This document shows positions 1 to 8,384 of a stretch of DNA of 42,007 bases, one piece after another. The translations under genes were made by a program, and so were the position numbers. Numbering within the stretch: the stretch's first letter is position 1; every line of letters begins with the position of its first letter. The stretch spans positions 1-42,007 of the forward strand of contig NZ_BJZV01000032.1 of assembly GCF_007992215.1 (NCBI RefSeq), given 5' to 3'. The notes under the pieces were generated by a model. That model searched no databases. It was not told where the DNA came from and worked only from the letters and a program-made list of their open reading frames with translations. Source of the stretch: Methylobacterium gnaphalii (GTDB lineage: Bacteria; Pseudomonadota; Alphaproteobacteria; Rhizobiales; Beijerinckiaceae).

Positions 1-454
1 ACATAACGCCGATGATGGAAGCGCGCAAGAGAGCCCCAGCTACGCAGGAGCCTTTTGTTTCGCCGCCTTCAGGCAACCAGCGCGGCCCGCCTCTGTCAGG
101 CACCGCGTTGGGAAGGTGCATCTAGGATGCCGGGAGGACCTTGTCAATGGCGCCCATGGACTCGAACGATCAGATGGAAACTGGTCTCGAACCCTCGTCT
201 ACCACTGTGTGTGGGAACGATCAGAACCGGTTTCACCGTTACTTCTTTGCGGCTGGAAGCGCTTTGGGCAGAACGAATATCCGATTTTCGTTTTGACAGA
301 TTGAATGCGCTGAGATGGCTCTCGGCCCTATCCCTACCGCCCGCGCAGCACTCGACCCGGCCGTCTGTTTCATAACGACGGCATCGGGACGATGGTCGTT
401 GTCATTGGCCGGTGGGATTGCACGGAGCGGTCGGTCTGAACTTCGAGGCTGCGT
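1..454. other. Non-coding stretch at window start
   Basis: No convincing gene is visible. The open frames here have poor composition and no matching ribosome site. The stretch lies downstream of the minus-strand formate dehydrogenase operon, whose last gene ends at 455. An 11-base direct repeat, GAACGATCAGA, occurs at 164-174 and 214-224, 50 bases apart, with GGAAACTGG and CCGGTTTC nearby. No tRNA or strong terminator hairpin could be recognised. Confidence 0.5.
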
Positions 455-1012
455 TCATTGTGGATGGTATCTGGGATCGAGCGCCGCCAACGCGAGAAGG
501 GGCGCCGGAAGCACCACCCCGGCGATCCGCATGGCGCGGGCGGCGCCACGGCAAGCGGACTGGTCGTTTGCAGCCGCGGAGGCCTCCACTTTTGCCACCA
601 TGTCGGCGTCTGGTCTGGGCGATGGCGCTGGCTTCGCTGCCGCAGCCGGATCTTTCGCGTCCGCGTTGGCGCGCGTGCGTGGGTCGTTCGCGCCCTTGTC
701 TTCCGTCACCTTGCCGTCCACTGGACCGCTGAGGCCAGCTTTTTTCTGAACTTCGTCGCCTTTGGAGGACGGCACTCCCTGACTTTGATTGGAGGCGTTG
801 GAGACGGCCGTAGCCTGCTGCGGCGGCGGCGTCGCGGCCTGTTTCGCTGGTTCCGGCTGTTTCACGAAAGCGAGGAGTTCCTGGCAGAGGTTAGCGGGCT
901 GGCCGGCCGGGGAGGGTGGGGGAGCCCCATCCTGGCCGAGGGCGCCGCCGCACATCAGGAGACCGAAAACCACACTTGCCGCTGTCGTCAGGCCGACCGC
1001 CGCATTCCTCAT
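455..1012 (-). CDS. Exported low-complexity hypothetical protein
   Basis: This 185-residue protein belongs to no family I recognise. The start at 1012 was chosen because GAAGGAG lies about 8 bases upstream; in-frame codons further upstream lack such a site. Residues 1-27 look like a secretion signal: MRN, a hydrophobic run, then ALGQ as a likely cleavage region. The mature part is rich in Pro, Ala, Gln and Lys, which suggests disorder. Two isolated cysteines (in LCQEL and SACRG) could form a disulfide. It is the last gene of the FDH3 operon, 53 bases after the preceding small gene, so a periplasmic role near the enzyme is possible but only inferred. Confidence 0.6.
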   Translation of the reverse strand: MRNAAVGLTTAASVVFGLLMCGGALGQDGAPPPSPAGQPANLCQELLAFVKQPEPAKQAATPPPQQATAVSNASNQSQGVPSSKGDEVQKKAGLSGPVDGKVTEDKGANDPRTRANADAKDPAAAAKPAPSPRPDADMVAKVEASAAANDQSACRGAARAMRIAGVVLPAPLLALAALDPRYHPQ

Positions 1013-1065
1013 CACGTGCACTCCTTCGTACATGCCACTGCCGCGGGGCGGCCACGGACCCACGT

Positions 1066-1305
1066 TCAGGACCGCTTGGGCTCGGAGGCTGCGCCCCGGA
1101 CCTTGCCGTGAGGTTCGGCGTCATATTCGTCCGGAGCCGGATCACCGTCCCATCGCGGCCCCACGAGGTTGGTTCCGGGCTCGGAGACCCGGGCGCCCGA
1201 CGTCGCGAAGGCTTGGTAGGCGAACCGCTGACTGCTCGTGAGCGCCAGCATCGCCCCGATCCCAAGGATGATCGCGGCAATCACTGCGGCAACGAAGGCT
1301 TTCAT
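1066..1305 (-). CDS. Small single-pass membrane protein
   Basis: This 79-residue protein begins MKAFVAAVIAAIILGIGAML, one N-terminal hydrophobic helix that is either an uncleaved anchor or a signal. A polar tail of about 55 residues follows, containing PGTNLVGPRW. A GTGAGG site lies about 10 bases before the ATG. The gene sits 55 bases downstream of fdh3C on the same strand, consistent with co-transcription. I know of no function. Its short size and position after the cytochrome b subunit would fit a small accessory subunit or assembly factor of the membrane-bound enzyme. That is inference from context only. Confidence 0.6.
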   Translation of the reverse strand: MKAFVAAVIAAIILGIGAMLALTSSQRFAYQAFATSGARVSEPGTNLVGPRWDGDPAPDEYDAEPHGKVRGAASEPKRS

Positions 1306-1360
1306 CGTTTCGACCTCACGTCCTGGCTTGCCTTTGGCCTCGAGCCGCCGGGGGTGTCCG

Positions 1361-2398
1361 TCATTCGGCCGGCGCGGGATGAGACGCGACCTGCGGCCCG
1401 CTCGCGGTGCGCGCTTGCTCCTGCTCGACCCAGAGATCGTGGTGCGTGCGCGCCCAGGCGAGATCGACCTTGCCGCTGCCCATGGCGTCGTAAGCCCCTT
1501 TCATGCCCAAGGTGCCGATGTAGATGTGGGCAAGGATGCCGGCGATGAACACGACCCCGATCAGGGAGTGGATCACCTGCATGACCTGCATCCCATTCAC
1601 GTCAAAGACGGCGAACGGAAACAGCATCATCAGTCCGGTCGCGCCCATCGCGGCACCGAAGCCAGCGACCATCCAGAACACGCCCTTCTGGCCCGCGTTG
1701 AAACGACCCGCATGCGGGTGCTTGCTCCCGATGAAGCCGCCACCCGCCTTGATCCACTCCCAGTCGATCCTGTTCGGGATGTTGTCCCGGACCCAGACGA
1801 CGACCATGAAAATGACCCCCAGCATGAAGGGCCATGCGAGGTAGACGTGGCTGTACTTCGCCCATTGTGCGAGCGCGCCGAAGGCGTCGGGACCGATGAG
1901 CGGCATCAGCAGACGCTTGCCGAAGATGTAGTTCAGGCCCGACAGGGAAAGGATGATGAAGCACACCGCCGTCATCCAGTGCGTGAAGCGCTCGAAGGCG
2001 TTGAAGCGAAGGATCTTCTTGCCCGATTCCTGGCTGTGATCGGTCAGGATCCGACCGCGATAGAGGAAAAACGCAGCGAGCGCTGCGAGCATTCCGAGGA
2101 TAACGAGCGCGCCGATCCAAGGCAGCCAGCCCTCGCGGAACATCTGATACTGGCGGCCCTGAGGTTGGATCAGGTTCGCCGCCTTGCCGTCCGGAATGCT
2201 GATCCGGCCGGTGATCTTGGGGCTCTGCTTGAACAGGAACTCCTCGTTGACCGAATCGGCCGTGGGCCGCGCGCCCATGGGGTTCTGTCCGTCGGCCTGG
2301 ATCGGGCTCTGCGCCCGGGCCGACATGTCGAGGCCCGACGCCGGCCACAGGGCCGCCATCACCAGAAGCGCACCCAGAAGCGTCGCCACCCGCTGCAT
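1361..2398 (-). CDS. fdh3C: Formate dehydrogenase gamma subunit, cytochrome b556 type
   Basis: This 345-residue subunit is the membrane anchor that passes electrons from the periplasmic formate dehydrogenase to the quinone pool. Residues 1-30 form a secretion signal (MQRVATLL, hydrophobic run, ARAQ). A periplasmic segment of about 60 residues follows, then hydrophobic helices near 94-113, 142-160, 186-203, 239-262 and 273-296. Histidines placed to ligate heme b are H140 (in RFTHW), H184 (YSHVY), H277 (IHSLIG) and H291 (AHIYIG). The start at 2398 follows GGAAAGGAACGCCG, a good ribosome site; the frame stays open for 360 bases upstream but that part overlaps fdh3B. The long N-terminal domain before the first core helix is typical of bacterial FdoI-like proteins with a signal peptide. 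Confidence 0.93.
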   Translation of the reverse strand: MQRVATLLGALLVMAALWPASGLDMSARAQSPIQADGQNPMGARPTADSVNEEFLFKQSPKITGRISIPDGKAANLIQPQGRQYQMFREGWLPWIGALVILGMLAALAAFFLYRGRILTDHSQESGKKILRFNAFERFTHWMTAVCFIILSLSGLNYIFGKRLLMPLIGPDAFGALAQWAKYSHVYLAWPFMLGVIFMVVVWVRDNIPNRIDWEWIKAGGGFIGSKHPHAGRFNAGQKGVFWMVAGFGAAMGATGLMMLFPFAVFDVNGMQVMQVIHSLIGVVFIAGILAHIYIGTLGMKGAYDAMGSGKVDLAWARTHHDLWVEQEQARTASGPQVASHPAPAE

Positions 2399-2514
2399 CG
2401 GCGTTCCTTTCCGATCCATCGATGGAACGCGGCGGCAGCGCCGTCGCCTTCCAGCCAAAGCCTTGGACACCACCCACCGGAGACAACCCGTCATCCGTCG
2501 GGGAGGGCCCTCCA

Positions 2515-3111
2515 TCAGATCGCGACGGTCTCGCGATAGGCGGTCTTCCAGCCCCACGCGCCCGAGCCGTAACCGCGCTTGAGCACGCGCTGCTTGTAGA
2601 TCTCGGCGATCATCTCGCCGTCGCCGGCGAGCAAAGCCTTGGTCGAGCACATCTCCGCACAGAGCGGCAGCTTGCCTTCGGCCAACCGGTTGGAGCCGTA
2701 CTTCTCGTACTCCGCCGTCGACAGGTCGGGCTCGGGGCCGCCGGAGCAATAGGTGCACTTGTCCATCTTGCCGCGGGACCCGAAGTTACCGACCCGCGGG
2801 TACTGCGGCGCGCCGAAGGGGCAGGCATAGAAGCAGTAGCCACAGCCGATGCAGATGTCCTTCGAGTGCAGCACCACGCCGTCGGCGGTGGTGTAGAAGC
2901 AGTTCACCGGGCATACCGCTGCGCAGGGCGCGTCGGTGCAGTGCATGCAGGCCATCGACACCGAGCGCTCGCCGGGCTTTCCGTCGTTCAAGGTGACGAC
3001 GCGACGCCGGTTGATGCCCCAGGGCACCTCGTGCTCGTTCTTGCAGGCCGTGACGCAGGCGTTGCACTCGATGCAGCGATCCGCGTCGCAGAGGAACTTC
3101 ATGCGGGCCAT
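2515..3111 (-). CDS. fdh3B: Formate dehydrogenase beta subunit, four 4Fe-4S clusters
   Basis: This 198-residue electron-transfer subunit wires the catalytic subunit to the cytochrome b. Sixteen cysteines fall into the four-cluster pattern of the FdnH/FdoH family: C13, C16, C19, C23; C55, C58, C63, C67; C87, C90, C93, C97; and C119, C122, C151, C155. Motifs such as CIECNACVTACK and CIGCGYCFYACPFG are plainly visible. There is no signal peptide, so export must be as a complex carried by the Tat signal of Fdh3A. There is also no C-terminal membrane helix, unlike the E. coli homologue. The gene starts 16 bases after the fdh3A stop, and a 116-base gap separates its stop from fdh3C. Confidence 0.95.
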   Translation of the reverse strand: MARMKFLCDADRCIECNACVTACKNEHEVPWGINRRRVVTLNDGKPGERSVSMACMHCTDAPCAAVCPVNCFYTTADGVVLHSKDICIGCGYCFYACPFGAPQYPRVGNFGSRGKMDKCTYCSGGPEPDLSTAEYEKYGSNRLAEGKLPLCAEMCSTKALLAGDGEMIAEIYKQRVLKRGYGSGAWGWKTAYRETVAI

Positions 3112-3127
3112 GGTCGGGTCGCTCCTC

Positions 3128-6070
3128 TCAGGCCGCTGCGATCTGGCACAGGGTGCACTTCGTTTCCTGCATGCCCGTCACCGGATCGAAGCCGTAGGTG
3201 GTCACGGTGTTCACGCTCTCGCCGAGCACGACCGGGTCGGCACCCTTCGGATAGAAGTCGCGCATGTCCTTGCCCTGGTACCAGCCGGAGAAGTGGAAGG
3301 GCATGAACGCCACGCCCTTGCCGACGCGGTCCGTGACGAGGGCCTTCACCTTCGTCTTCGAATTGTTTTCCGCACCCGTCACCCAGACCCACTGGCCGTC
3401 CTTGATCCCCCGTTCGGCGGCGTCGCCCGTGTTGATCTCCACGAACATGTCCTGCTGAAGCTCGGCGAGCCACGGGTTCGAACGAGTCTCCTCGCCGCCG
3501 CCCTCGTACTCGACGAGGCGCCCCGAGGTGAGGATGATCGGAAACGACTTGGCGACCCCCCGCTCGACGGCGGACTTCTGAACCGAGAAGCCGATATTCG
3601 GCACGCGGAACTGGCGCTCGTCGGGTCGCGTCGGGTACTTGGCGACGAGATCCGGCCGCGGCGAGTAGATCGGCTCACGATGTACGGGAACGGGATCCGG
3701 GAGGTTCCAGGCATTACCCCTGGCCTTGCCGTTCCCGAAGGGGGAGACCCCGTGATCGAGGCAGACGCGCTGGATGCCCCCGGACAGGTCCGTCGCCCAA
3801 CTCACGGTATCGGGCTTGTCGCCTCCGATCTTCAGGATCGTCGCCATCTCCTCGGCCGTGAGATCCTTGTCCCAGCCGAGCTTCTTGAACACGCCCAGCG
3901 TGAACTCGGGATAGCCGTCGGTGAGGTCCGAGCCCTTGGAGTAGGAATCCTCGGCGAGCAGAGTTGCGCCGTTCCGCTCGGTTCCGAAGCGTGCCCTGAA
4001 GGTGCCGCCGCCATCCTTAACGTGCAGCGCGGTGTTGTAGAGGATGGCCGATCCCGGATGGCGAATCTCGGGCTTGCCCCAGCAAGGCCACGGCAGGCCG
4101 TAGTAGTCGCCGCCGACCTCCGGATCGTCTTTCGGGGCGCGCAGGGTGACAAGGTCGAACTTGTGCTGGTTGCGCATGTGCGCCTTCAGGCGCTCGGGCG
4201 ACTGACCGCAATAGCCCGTCGACCATCCGCCGCGGTTGATCTCGCGCAGAATGTCCTCGGCCAGAGGGACGTTGCTCTCGACCTTGATGTTCTTGAACAT
4301 CCGGTCGGCGAAGCCGAGCTTCTTCGCCAGCAGGTACATGACCTCGTAGTCGTTCTTCGACTCGAAGGCCGGCTTCACGATCTGCTCACCCCATTGCAGG
4401 GACCGGTTCGATGCCGTGCGGCAGCCATCCATCTCCAGTGAGGTGCAGATGGGCAGGAGGTAGGTGTTCTCTTGCCGGGCATCGAGCGCCGCGAAGGTGG
4501 TGGGGTGCGGGTCCGCGACGACCAGGAGCTCAAGCTTGTTCATGCCCTCGATGGCCTCGGGCAGGCGCGTCACGGTGTTGCCGCCGTGCCCAAAGACCAT
4601 GAATGCCTTGAGCGGGCTTCTCTGGTCGATCTGCTCCGCGGGCAGGTTGACCGCGTCGAACCAGCGAGTGGAGGTGATGCCCGGCGCCTCCATGTTTTCC
4701 TTGCGCGAGCGACCCTTCCGGCCCGGTGCGGCCGGGATCTCGTCGAAACGGGACTGCAGCCAGTCGTACTCGACCTCCCAGACGCGGGCCCAGTGCCGCC
4801 AGCCGCCTTCGACCAGCCCGTAGTAGAGGGGCAGCGAGGTGACATCGAGCCCGAGATCCGTGGCGCCCTGGACGTTGGTATGGCCGCGGAAGATGTTGGC
4901 GCCGGTCCCTGGCTTACCCACGTTGCCCGTGGCGAGGCACAGGATGCAAAGGGCCCGAACGTTCGCCGTCCCCACCGTGTGCTGGGTATTTCCCATGCAC
5001 CAGATCATGGTGGCGGGCTTTTCCTTGGCGAACATCTCGGCCACACGGCGGAGTTGCGCGCCCGGCACGCCGGTCACCCGTTCGACTTCGTCGGGCGTCC
5101 ATCGGGCGACCTCCTTGCGGACGTCGTCCATGGCGTAGACGCGCTGGCGAATGAATTCCTTATCCTCCCAGCCATTCTCGAAGATGTGCCAGAGCATCCC
5201 CCAGGCCACCGGGATATCCGTGCCGGACCGGATGCGTACGTATTCGGTGGCATGGGCCGCCGTGCGGGTGAAGCGGGGATCGATGACGATCATGTTGGCC
5301 CGGTTGATCTCCTTGCCCGACAGCACATGCTGCATGGAGATCGGATGGGCCTCGGCGGGATTGCCGCCGATGATGATCATCGTCTTGGCGTTGCGGATGT
5401 CGTTGTAAGAATTCGTCTGGGCACCGTAGCCCCAGGTATTGGCGACGCCTGCCACGGTCGTCGAGTGGCAGATGCGTGCCTGGTGATCGACGGAGTTCGT
5501 GCCCCAGAAGGCGCCGAACTTGCGCATCAGATAGGCGGCCTCGTTGGTGAATTTCGCCGAACCGAGCCAGTAGACGGAATCGGCGCCGTGCTTCTCGCGT
5601 AAGGCCGTGAGCTTGTCGCCGATCTCACCGATCGCCTGTTCCCAGGAGATGCGCTTCCACTGACCGCCTTCGAGCTTCATCGGGTACTTCAGGCGGCGAT
5701 CGGACGAAACGAGTTCGCGGATCGCCGCGCCCTTGGCGCAGTGCGTTCCCCGGTTGATCGGGCTTGCCCAGGACGGTTCCTGTCCGACCCAGACCCCGTT
5801 CACGACCTCGGCGGTCACCGTACATCCCACCGAGCAGTGGGTGCAGATGTTCTTCTTGATCACCGTATCCGGCCCGACGGCCGACGAGCCGGCCGCCTCG
5901 GCCTTTCGGACCGAACCGAGTTGCAAGGAACCCGCCGCAGCCAGCGCACCGGCGGTGAGGCCGGATTTGCGCAGGAAGTCGCGCCGATCCAGCACCCCCG
6001 CTGCGAGGCCGGCGGCGACCGCTTGGTGCTTGCTGCGGCTCGCCTCGCCGCCCTTGCGCTTGGTCAGCAT
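3128..6070 (-). CDS. fdh3A: Formate dehydrogenase catalytic alpha subunit, Tat-exported
   Basis: This 980-residue enzyme oxidises formate to CO2 at a bis-MGD metal centre. A Tat signal with a long charged n-region carries RRDFLRK at 29-35 followed by a hydrophobic run to about residue 60, so the enzyme acts in the periplasm. C76, C79, C83 and C111 ligate the proximal 4Fe-4S cluster. C201-H202 (in ARICHST) is the metal-ligand cysteine and active-site histidine, so the protein is a cysteine type, not selenocysteine. Molybdopterin-binding blocks such as IIIGGNPAEAHP and the C-terminal dinucleotide-binding domain follow. It is bracketed by the Tat-signal small protein (8-base gap) and fdh3B (16-base gap). 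The gene set matches Methylobacterium FDH3. Whether it carries Mo or W cannot be read from sequence. Confidence 0.96.
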   Translation of the reverse strand: MLTKRKGGEASRSKHQAVAAGLAAGVLDRRDFLRKSGLTAGALAAAGSLQLGSVRKAEAAGSSAVGPDTVIKKNICTHCSVGCTVTAEVVNGVWVGQEPSWASPINRGTHCAKGAAIRELVSSDRRLKYPMKLEGGQWKRISWEQAIGEIGDKLTALREKHGADSVYWLGSAKFTNEAAYLMRKFGAFWGTNSVDHQARICHSTTVAGVANTWGYGAQTNSYNDIRNAKTMIIIGGNPAEAHPISMQHVLSGKEINRANMIVIDPRFTRTAAHATEYVRIRSGTDIPVAWGMLWHIFENGWEDKEFIRQRVYAMDDVRKEVARWTPDEVERVTGVPGAQLRRVAEMFAKEKPATMIWCMGNTQHTVGTANVRALCILCLATGNVGKPGTGANIFRGHTNVQGATDLGLDVTSLPLYYGLVEGGWRHWARVWEVEYDWLQSRFDEIPAAPGRKGRSRKENMEAPGITSTRWFDAVNLPAEQIDQRSPLKAFMVFGHGGNTVTRLPEAIEGMNKLELLVVADPHPTTFAALDARQENTYLLPICTSLEMDGCRTASNRSLQWGEQIVKPAFESKNDYEVMYLLAKKLGFADRMFKNIKVESNVPLAEDILREINRGGWSTGYCGQSPERLKAHMRNQHKFDLVTLRAPKDDPEVGGDYYGLPWPCWGKPEIRHPGSAILYNTALHVKDGGGTFRARFGTERNGATLLAEDSYSKGSDLTDGYPEFTLGVFKKLGWDKDLTAEEMATILKIGGDKPDTVSWATDLSGGIQRVCLDHGVSPFGNGKARGNAWNLPDPVPVHREPIYSPRPDLVAKYPTRPDERQFRVPNIGFSVQKSAVERGVAKSFPIILTSGRLVEYEGGGEETRSNPWLAELQQDMFVEINTGDAAERGIKDGQWVWVTGAENNSKTKVKALVTDRVGKGVAFMPFHFSGWYQGKDMRDFYPKGADPVVLGESVNTVTTYGFDPVTGMQETKCTLCQIAAA

Positions 6071-6077
6071 GACAGCC

Positions 6078-6320
6078 TCACTTCGTGCCTGGAGCGGGAT
6101 CGGAATTCTTCAGCAACGTCTCGTAGCCGTTGGTTCGGTAGAACGCCTTCACGTGGTCGCTCAGCCGGTAGCGGCTCCTGGTCTCCTCGGTGCCGGGATC
6201 ATAGGCCTGGGCCTCGGTCGCACCCATCGGCGATGCAACCGCAGCCGCGGCGGCAACGGTGCCGCCGCCCAGGGTCCGGAAGAACTGGCGGCGACCGAGG
6301 TCCTTTGAATGCTGCCGCAT
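6078..6320 (-). CDS. Small Tat-signal formate dehydrogenase-region protein
   Basis: This 80-residue protein is mostly Tat signal: RRQFFRTLG at residues 10-18, then a Gly/Ala-rich hydrophobic stretch ending near EAQA. A mature tail of about 40 residues follows (YRLSDHVKAFYRTNGYETLL). It fits the short 'formate dehydrogenase region Tat target' proteins (FdhX-like) that precede fdhA in many proteobacteria. The stop is 7 bases before the fdh3A start, so translation is probably coupled. Its role is not established; assisting maturation or export of the alpha subunit is the usual suggestion. Confidence 0.85.
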   Translation of the reverse strand: MRQHSKDLGRRQFFRTLGGGTVAAAAAVASPMGATEAQAYDPGTEETRSRYRLSDHVKAFYRTNGYETLLKNSDPAPGTK

Positions 6321-6377
6321 CGATCTATCTCCAAGTTCGGCCCGCGCCGAAGAACAAAGTCCGCCCGGGCGCTTCCG

Positions 6378-7052
6378 TCACAACGCAACGGAGGCGCCCG
6401 CCCGTGTTCGTCCGTGATCCATTGCGAAGGCCTCGGCCTCGACATCGATGAAGGCGCGGCCCAACCCACCCACGGCACGATAAAATCTTGCGGATCGGGC
6501 CTGTTCCAGGTCCGCGAAAAAGCGGCCTGCCCAGGGGGCGATGTGCCGGATGAAGAACTGGGCCTGCATGCCAGCCGGCGCCTCGAACCGGCCGGAAGCC
6601 AACCCGCCCATGACCTCAAGCAGGAAAGGCAGGTGATCTTCGGGCTCGGTCGCATCGTCGTCGCGGGCAAGCCCGAGGGCCACGAGGTCCTTCCGGACAC
6701 GCGCTAGGGGCCGCTCGTTCAGAAAGCCAGTGAGGTAGTAGGAAGCGTAAGGCAGGAACTCGCCCCTCCCAACGCCGACGAAAAGCGCGAAGAATTCCCG
6801 CTCGACCGTCGCTTCCGGCGCCTCGGCAGCCGCAACACCAAGGTTGGCCACGTGTCGCCCAAGTACACCGACGCCGGCGGGGGAGAGCGCGAGCAGATCA
6901 AGGAGATCCTGGTCTGGCGCGCGGCCGAGCAGCACGGCCAGGAGGTCGTAATGGCGCGCGCGAACGCTGTCGACATCGTCGGCTTGAGCTATGCCGCCAA
7001 CCGCATTCCGTGCCGGATACTCAGACGCCGACGCTGCCGAACCCATCGTCAC
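6378..7052 (-). CDS. TorD/DmsD-type molybdoenzyme chaperone
   Basis: This 224-residue, all-helical cytoplasmic protein is of the TorD family. The segment EREFFALFVGVGRGEFLPY, followed by ASYYLTGFLNERPLARVR, is the family's recognisable core. Further helical segments follow, containing EDHLPFLLEVMGGL and FFADLEQA. Family members bind the Tat signal of a molybdoenzyme and hold back export until the cofactor is inserted. The natural client here is Fdh3A, encoded two genes downstream, and possibly the small Tat protein. The length is normal for the family. It is 36 bases downstream of the DUF3306 gene and 57 bases upstream of the Tat-signal gene, all in one direction. Confidence 0.88.
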   Translation of the reverse strand: MTMGSAASASEYPARNAVGGIAQADDVDSVRARHYDLLAVLLGRAPDQDLLDLLALSPAGVGVLGRHVANLGVAAAEAPEATVEREFFALFVGVGRGEFLPYASYYLTGFLNERPLARVRKDLVALGLARDDDATEPEDHLPFLLEVMGGLASGRFEAPAGMQAQFFIRHIAPWAGRFFADLEQARSARFYRAVGGLGRAFIDVEAEAFAMDHGRTRAGASVAL

Positions 7053-7088
7053 CCTCGGGCTCGTAGAAGCCCATACCTTGGAGCGATA

Positions 7089-7874
7089 CTAAGAAGGGTT
7101 CTTATCCGCCGCAATCGCATTTTCATCGCGAGGAACAGGGATCGCCCCGCCATGCCGTCGCAGGCGGGGCTTCTGGTCGCAAGTCGGCGCTATGGCGTCA
7201 TGGGTTTCCGGCCTATGGGCTGGAACGCCTGGTATCGTCTGACATTCCGAGACCTTGACTGCCGGGGCCGACAGTGCGGGAATCGGCTCGCGCGACGGCG
7301 TCATCGGGCCGTCCATGCCAAGAGTCGGCGTCGAGGCCAGCGCCGTGTCCGCATCCTGCTCGAAGGGGGCCTCGGCATCGATCAAAGGCTCATGCGTGGC
7401 GACACGGTCCGTCTCCGGTGCCGCGCGAAGGAGACGGGCCAGCATCGCCTCGACGTCATCGCTTGGGAGGAGGGGGCCCAGCCCGGGCACCCCACCGGGG
7501 CTGTTCCAGTCATAGGCGTATTCACGAGCCTCGCTGACGAAGTCGCGAATGGTGGGATCCATCGACCACATCCGGCGTAGCGCCGCGTTTCGCAGCAAGG
7601 CTGGAACACCGGCGCGCAGGAAAGGCGCAAGGTCTGTTTCCGGGGTTACCTCGTCGGGAGCCGGCAGATGTGCCCAAGGATCGCCGGAGCCCGTCGCCTG
7701 GGGCAGCGTCGGATCGGTTTCGGGGCGCGAGCCGCTGGCGGCCGCCGGTTCCTCGCCAAGCCCGACGTGAACGGGGGCCACGACAGAGGCGGGAACGGCC
7801 TTCTTGTTTGCCAGTTCGGCGGCGCGGACCGAAAGCTTTCGCCGGGTCCATCGCGAGAGAAAGCTTTCGCTCAT
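7089..7874 (-). CDS. DUF3306 formate dehydrogenase accessory protein
   Basis: This 261-residue cytoplasmic protein opens with FLSRWTRRKLSVR, the N-terminal signature of DUF3306. The middle part contains PFLRAGVPALLRNAALRRMW and then DPTIRDFVSEAREYAYDWN, both typical of the family. The C-terminal 90 residues are Pro/Ala-rich and probably disordered. The start at 7874 overlaps the DUF3305 stop by 4 bases (ATGA), so the two are translated as a pair. This pair is known to travel with formate dehydrogenase operons, but its biochemical job is unknown. The larger open frame upstream of 7874 is a shadow of the DUF3305 gene. Confidence 0.85.
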   Translation of the reverse strand: MSESFLSRWTRRKLSVRAAELANKKAVPASVVAPVHVGLGEEPAAASGSRPETDPTLPQATGSGDPWAHLPAPDEVTPETDLAPFLRAGVPALLRNAALRRMWSMDPTIRDFVSEAREYAYDWNSPGGVPGLGPLLPSDDVEAMLARLLRAAPETDRVATHEPLIDAEAPFEQDADTALASTPTLGMDGPMTPSREPIPALSAPAVKVSECQTIPGVPAHRPETHDAIAPTCDQKPRLRRHGGAIPVPRDENAIAADKNPS

Positions 7875-8374
7875 TCGCGCGTCTCCCCGGGCACACGGGC
7901 GCGACGGGCGAGAGCCTCGGGGTCGGCGCGGTCGCGCTTGCGCTTTTCGAACCTGCGTTCGACGTGGAAAGCCTCGAAGAACGCCAGGAGCTTGGCCTGC
8001 ACCTCCGACGGCATCGGTACCGCCTCGACGATCTCGCCGATGCCCTCGGCCATCGACTCCCCTTCGTACGGGTCGGCCGTCACGGACGCGACCTCGTAAG
8101 CGTCTGGTCCGTTGGCCCGGAGCGCGACCCACAGGCAGGGGCGCCCGGAAACCAAGTTGTCGCGATAATGAGCGGTCTCGCCAGGGTGCAGCGTGACCTC
8201 GAACGCCCCGGCATAGACCCTCGTCTCGTCCTCGCTGTCCGAGAGTACGGTGCCGGCAGGCGCGCCAGCCGCCGCAGGCAGGGCGGCCACGGGCAGCCAA
8301 GCATGGCTCGCCCAGGGCCCCTTGAGCCGACGTCGCGCGACGATGATGCCCACCTCGAAGCGGCTTTCGGTCAT
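7871..8374 (-). CDS. DUF3305 formate dehydrogenase accessory protein
   Basis: This 167-residue protein opens FEVGIIVARRRLKGPWASHAW, followed by a beta-rich middle (YAGAFEVTLHPGETAHYRDN, then LVSGRPCLWVALR). This is the DUF3305 pattern. The C-terminal part, FEKRKRDRADPEALARRAR, is strongly basic. The start at 8374 (MTESRF) was chosen because it removes a stretch that overlaps the upstream DUF6352 gene and fits the family start. It overlaps DUF3306 by 4 bases. The molecular function is unknown. The operon position between DUF6352 and DUF3306 suggests a maturation role for Fdh3. Confidence 0.85.
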   Translation of the reverse strand: MTESRFEVGIIVARRRLKGPWASHAWLPVAALPAAAGAPAGTVLSDSEDETRVYAGAFEVTLHPGETAHYRDNLVSGRPCLWVALRANGPDAYEVASVTADPYEGESMAEGIGEIVEAVPMPSEVQAKLLAFFEAFHVERRFEKRKRDRADPEALARRARVPGETRE

Positions 8375-8384
8375 TGCGTTCACC

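Noticed and set aside
160..240. TCGAACC-like sequence resembling a tRNA T-arm
   Set aside because: Flanking bases do not pair into a T-stem, and no acceptor or anticodon stem can be formed around it.
1238..2539. Long plus-strand open frame of 433 codons
   Set aside because: It is antisense to the fdh3C gene, whose helices and heme histidines are unmistakable. Its Arg/His/Asp-rich composition is typical of shadow frames in GC-rich DNA.
2399..2758. N-terminal extension of fdh3C up to 2758
   Set aside because: The extension is Arg-rich, overlaps fdh3B and lacks a ribosome site, whereas ATG 2398 has GGAAAGGAA upstream and starts a signal peptide.
2936..4441. Plus-strand open frame of 501 codons opposite fdh3A and fdh3B
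   Set aside because: Third-position GC bias creates long antisense frames here. The minus-strand genes carry all conserved motifs.
7090..7104. TAAGAA-GGG-TTCTTA inverted repeat at the end of the DUF3306 gene
   Set aside because: It is AT-rich, has a three-base loop and no U-tract, and lies inside an operon, so it is not a credible terminator.
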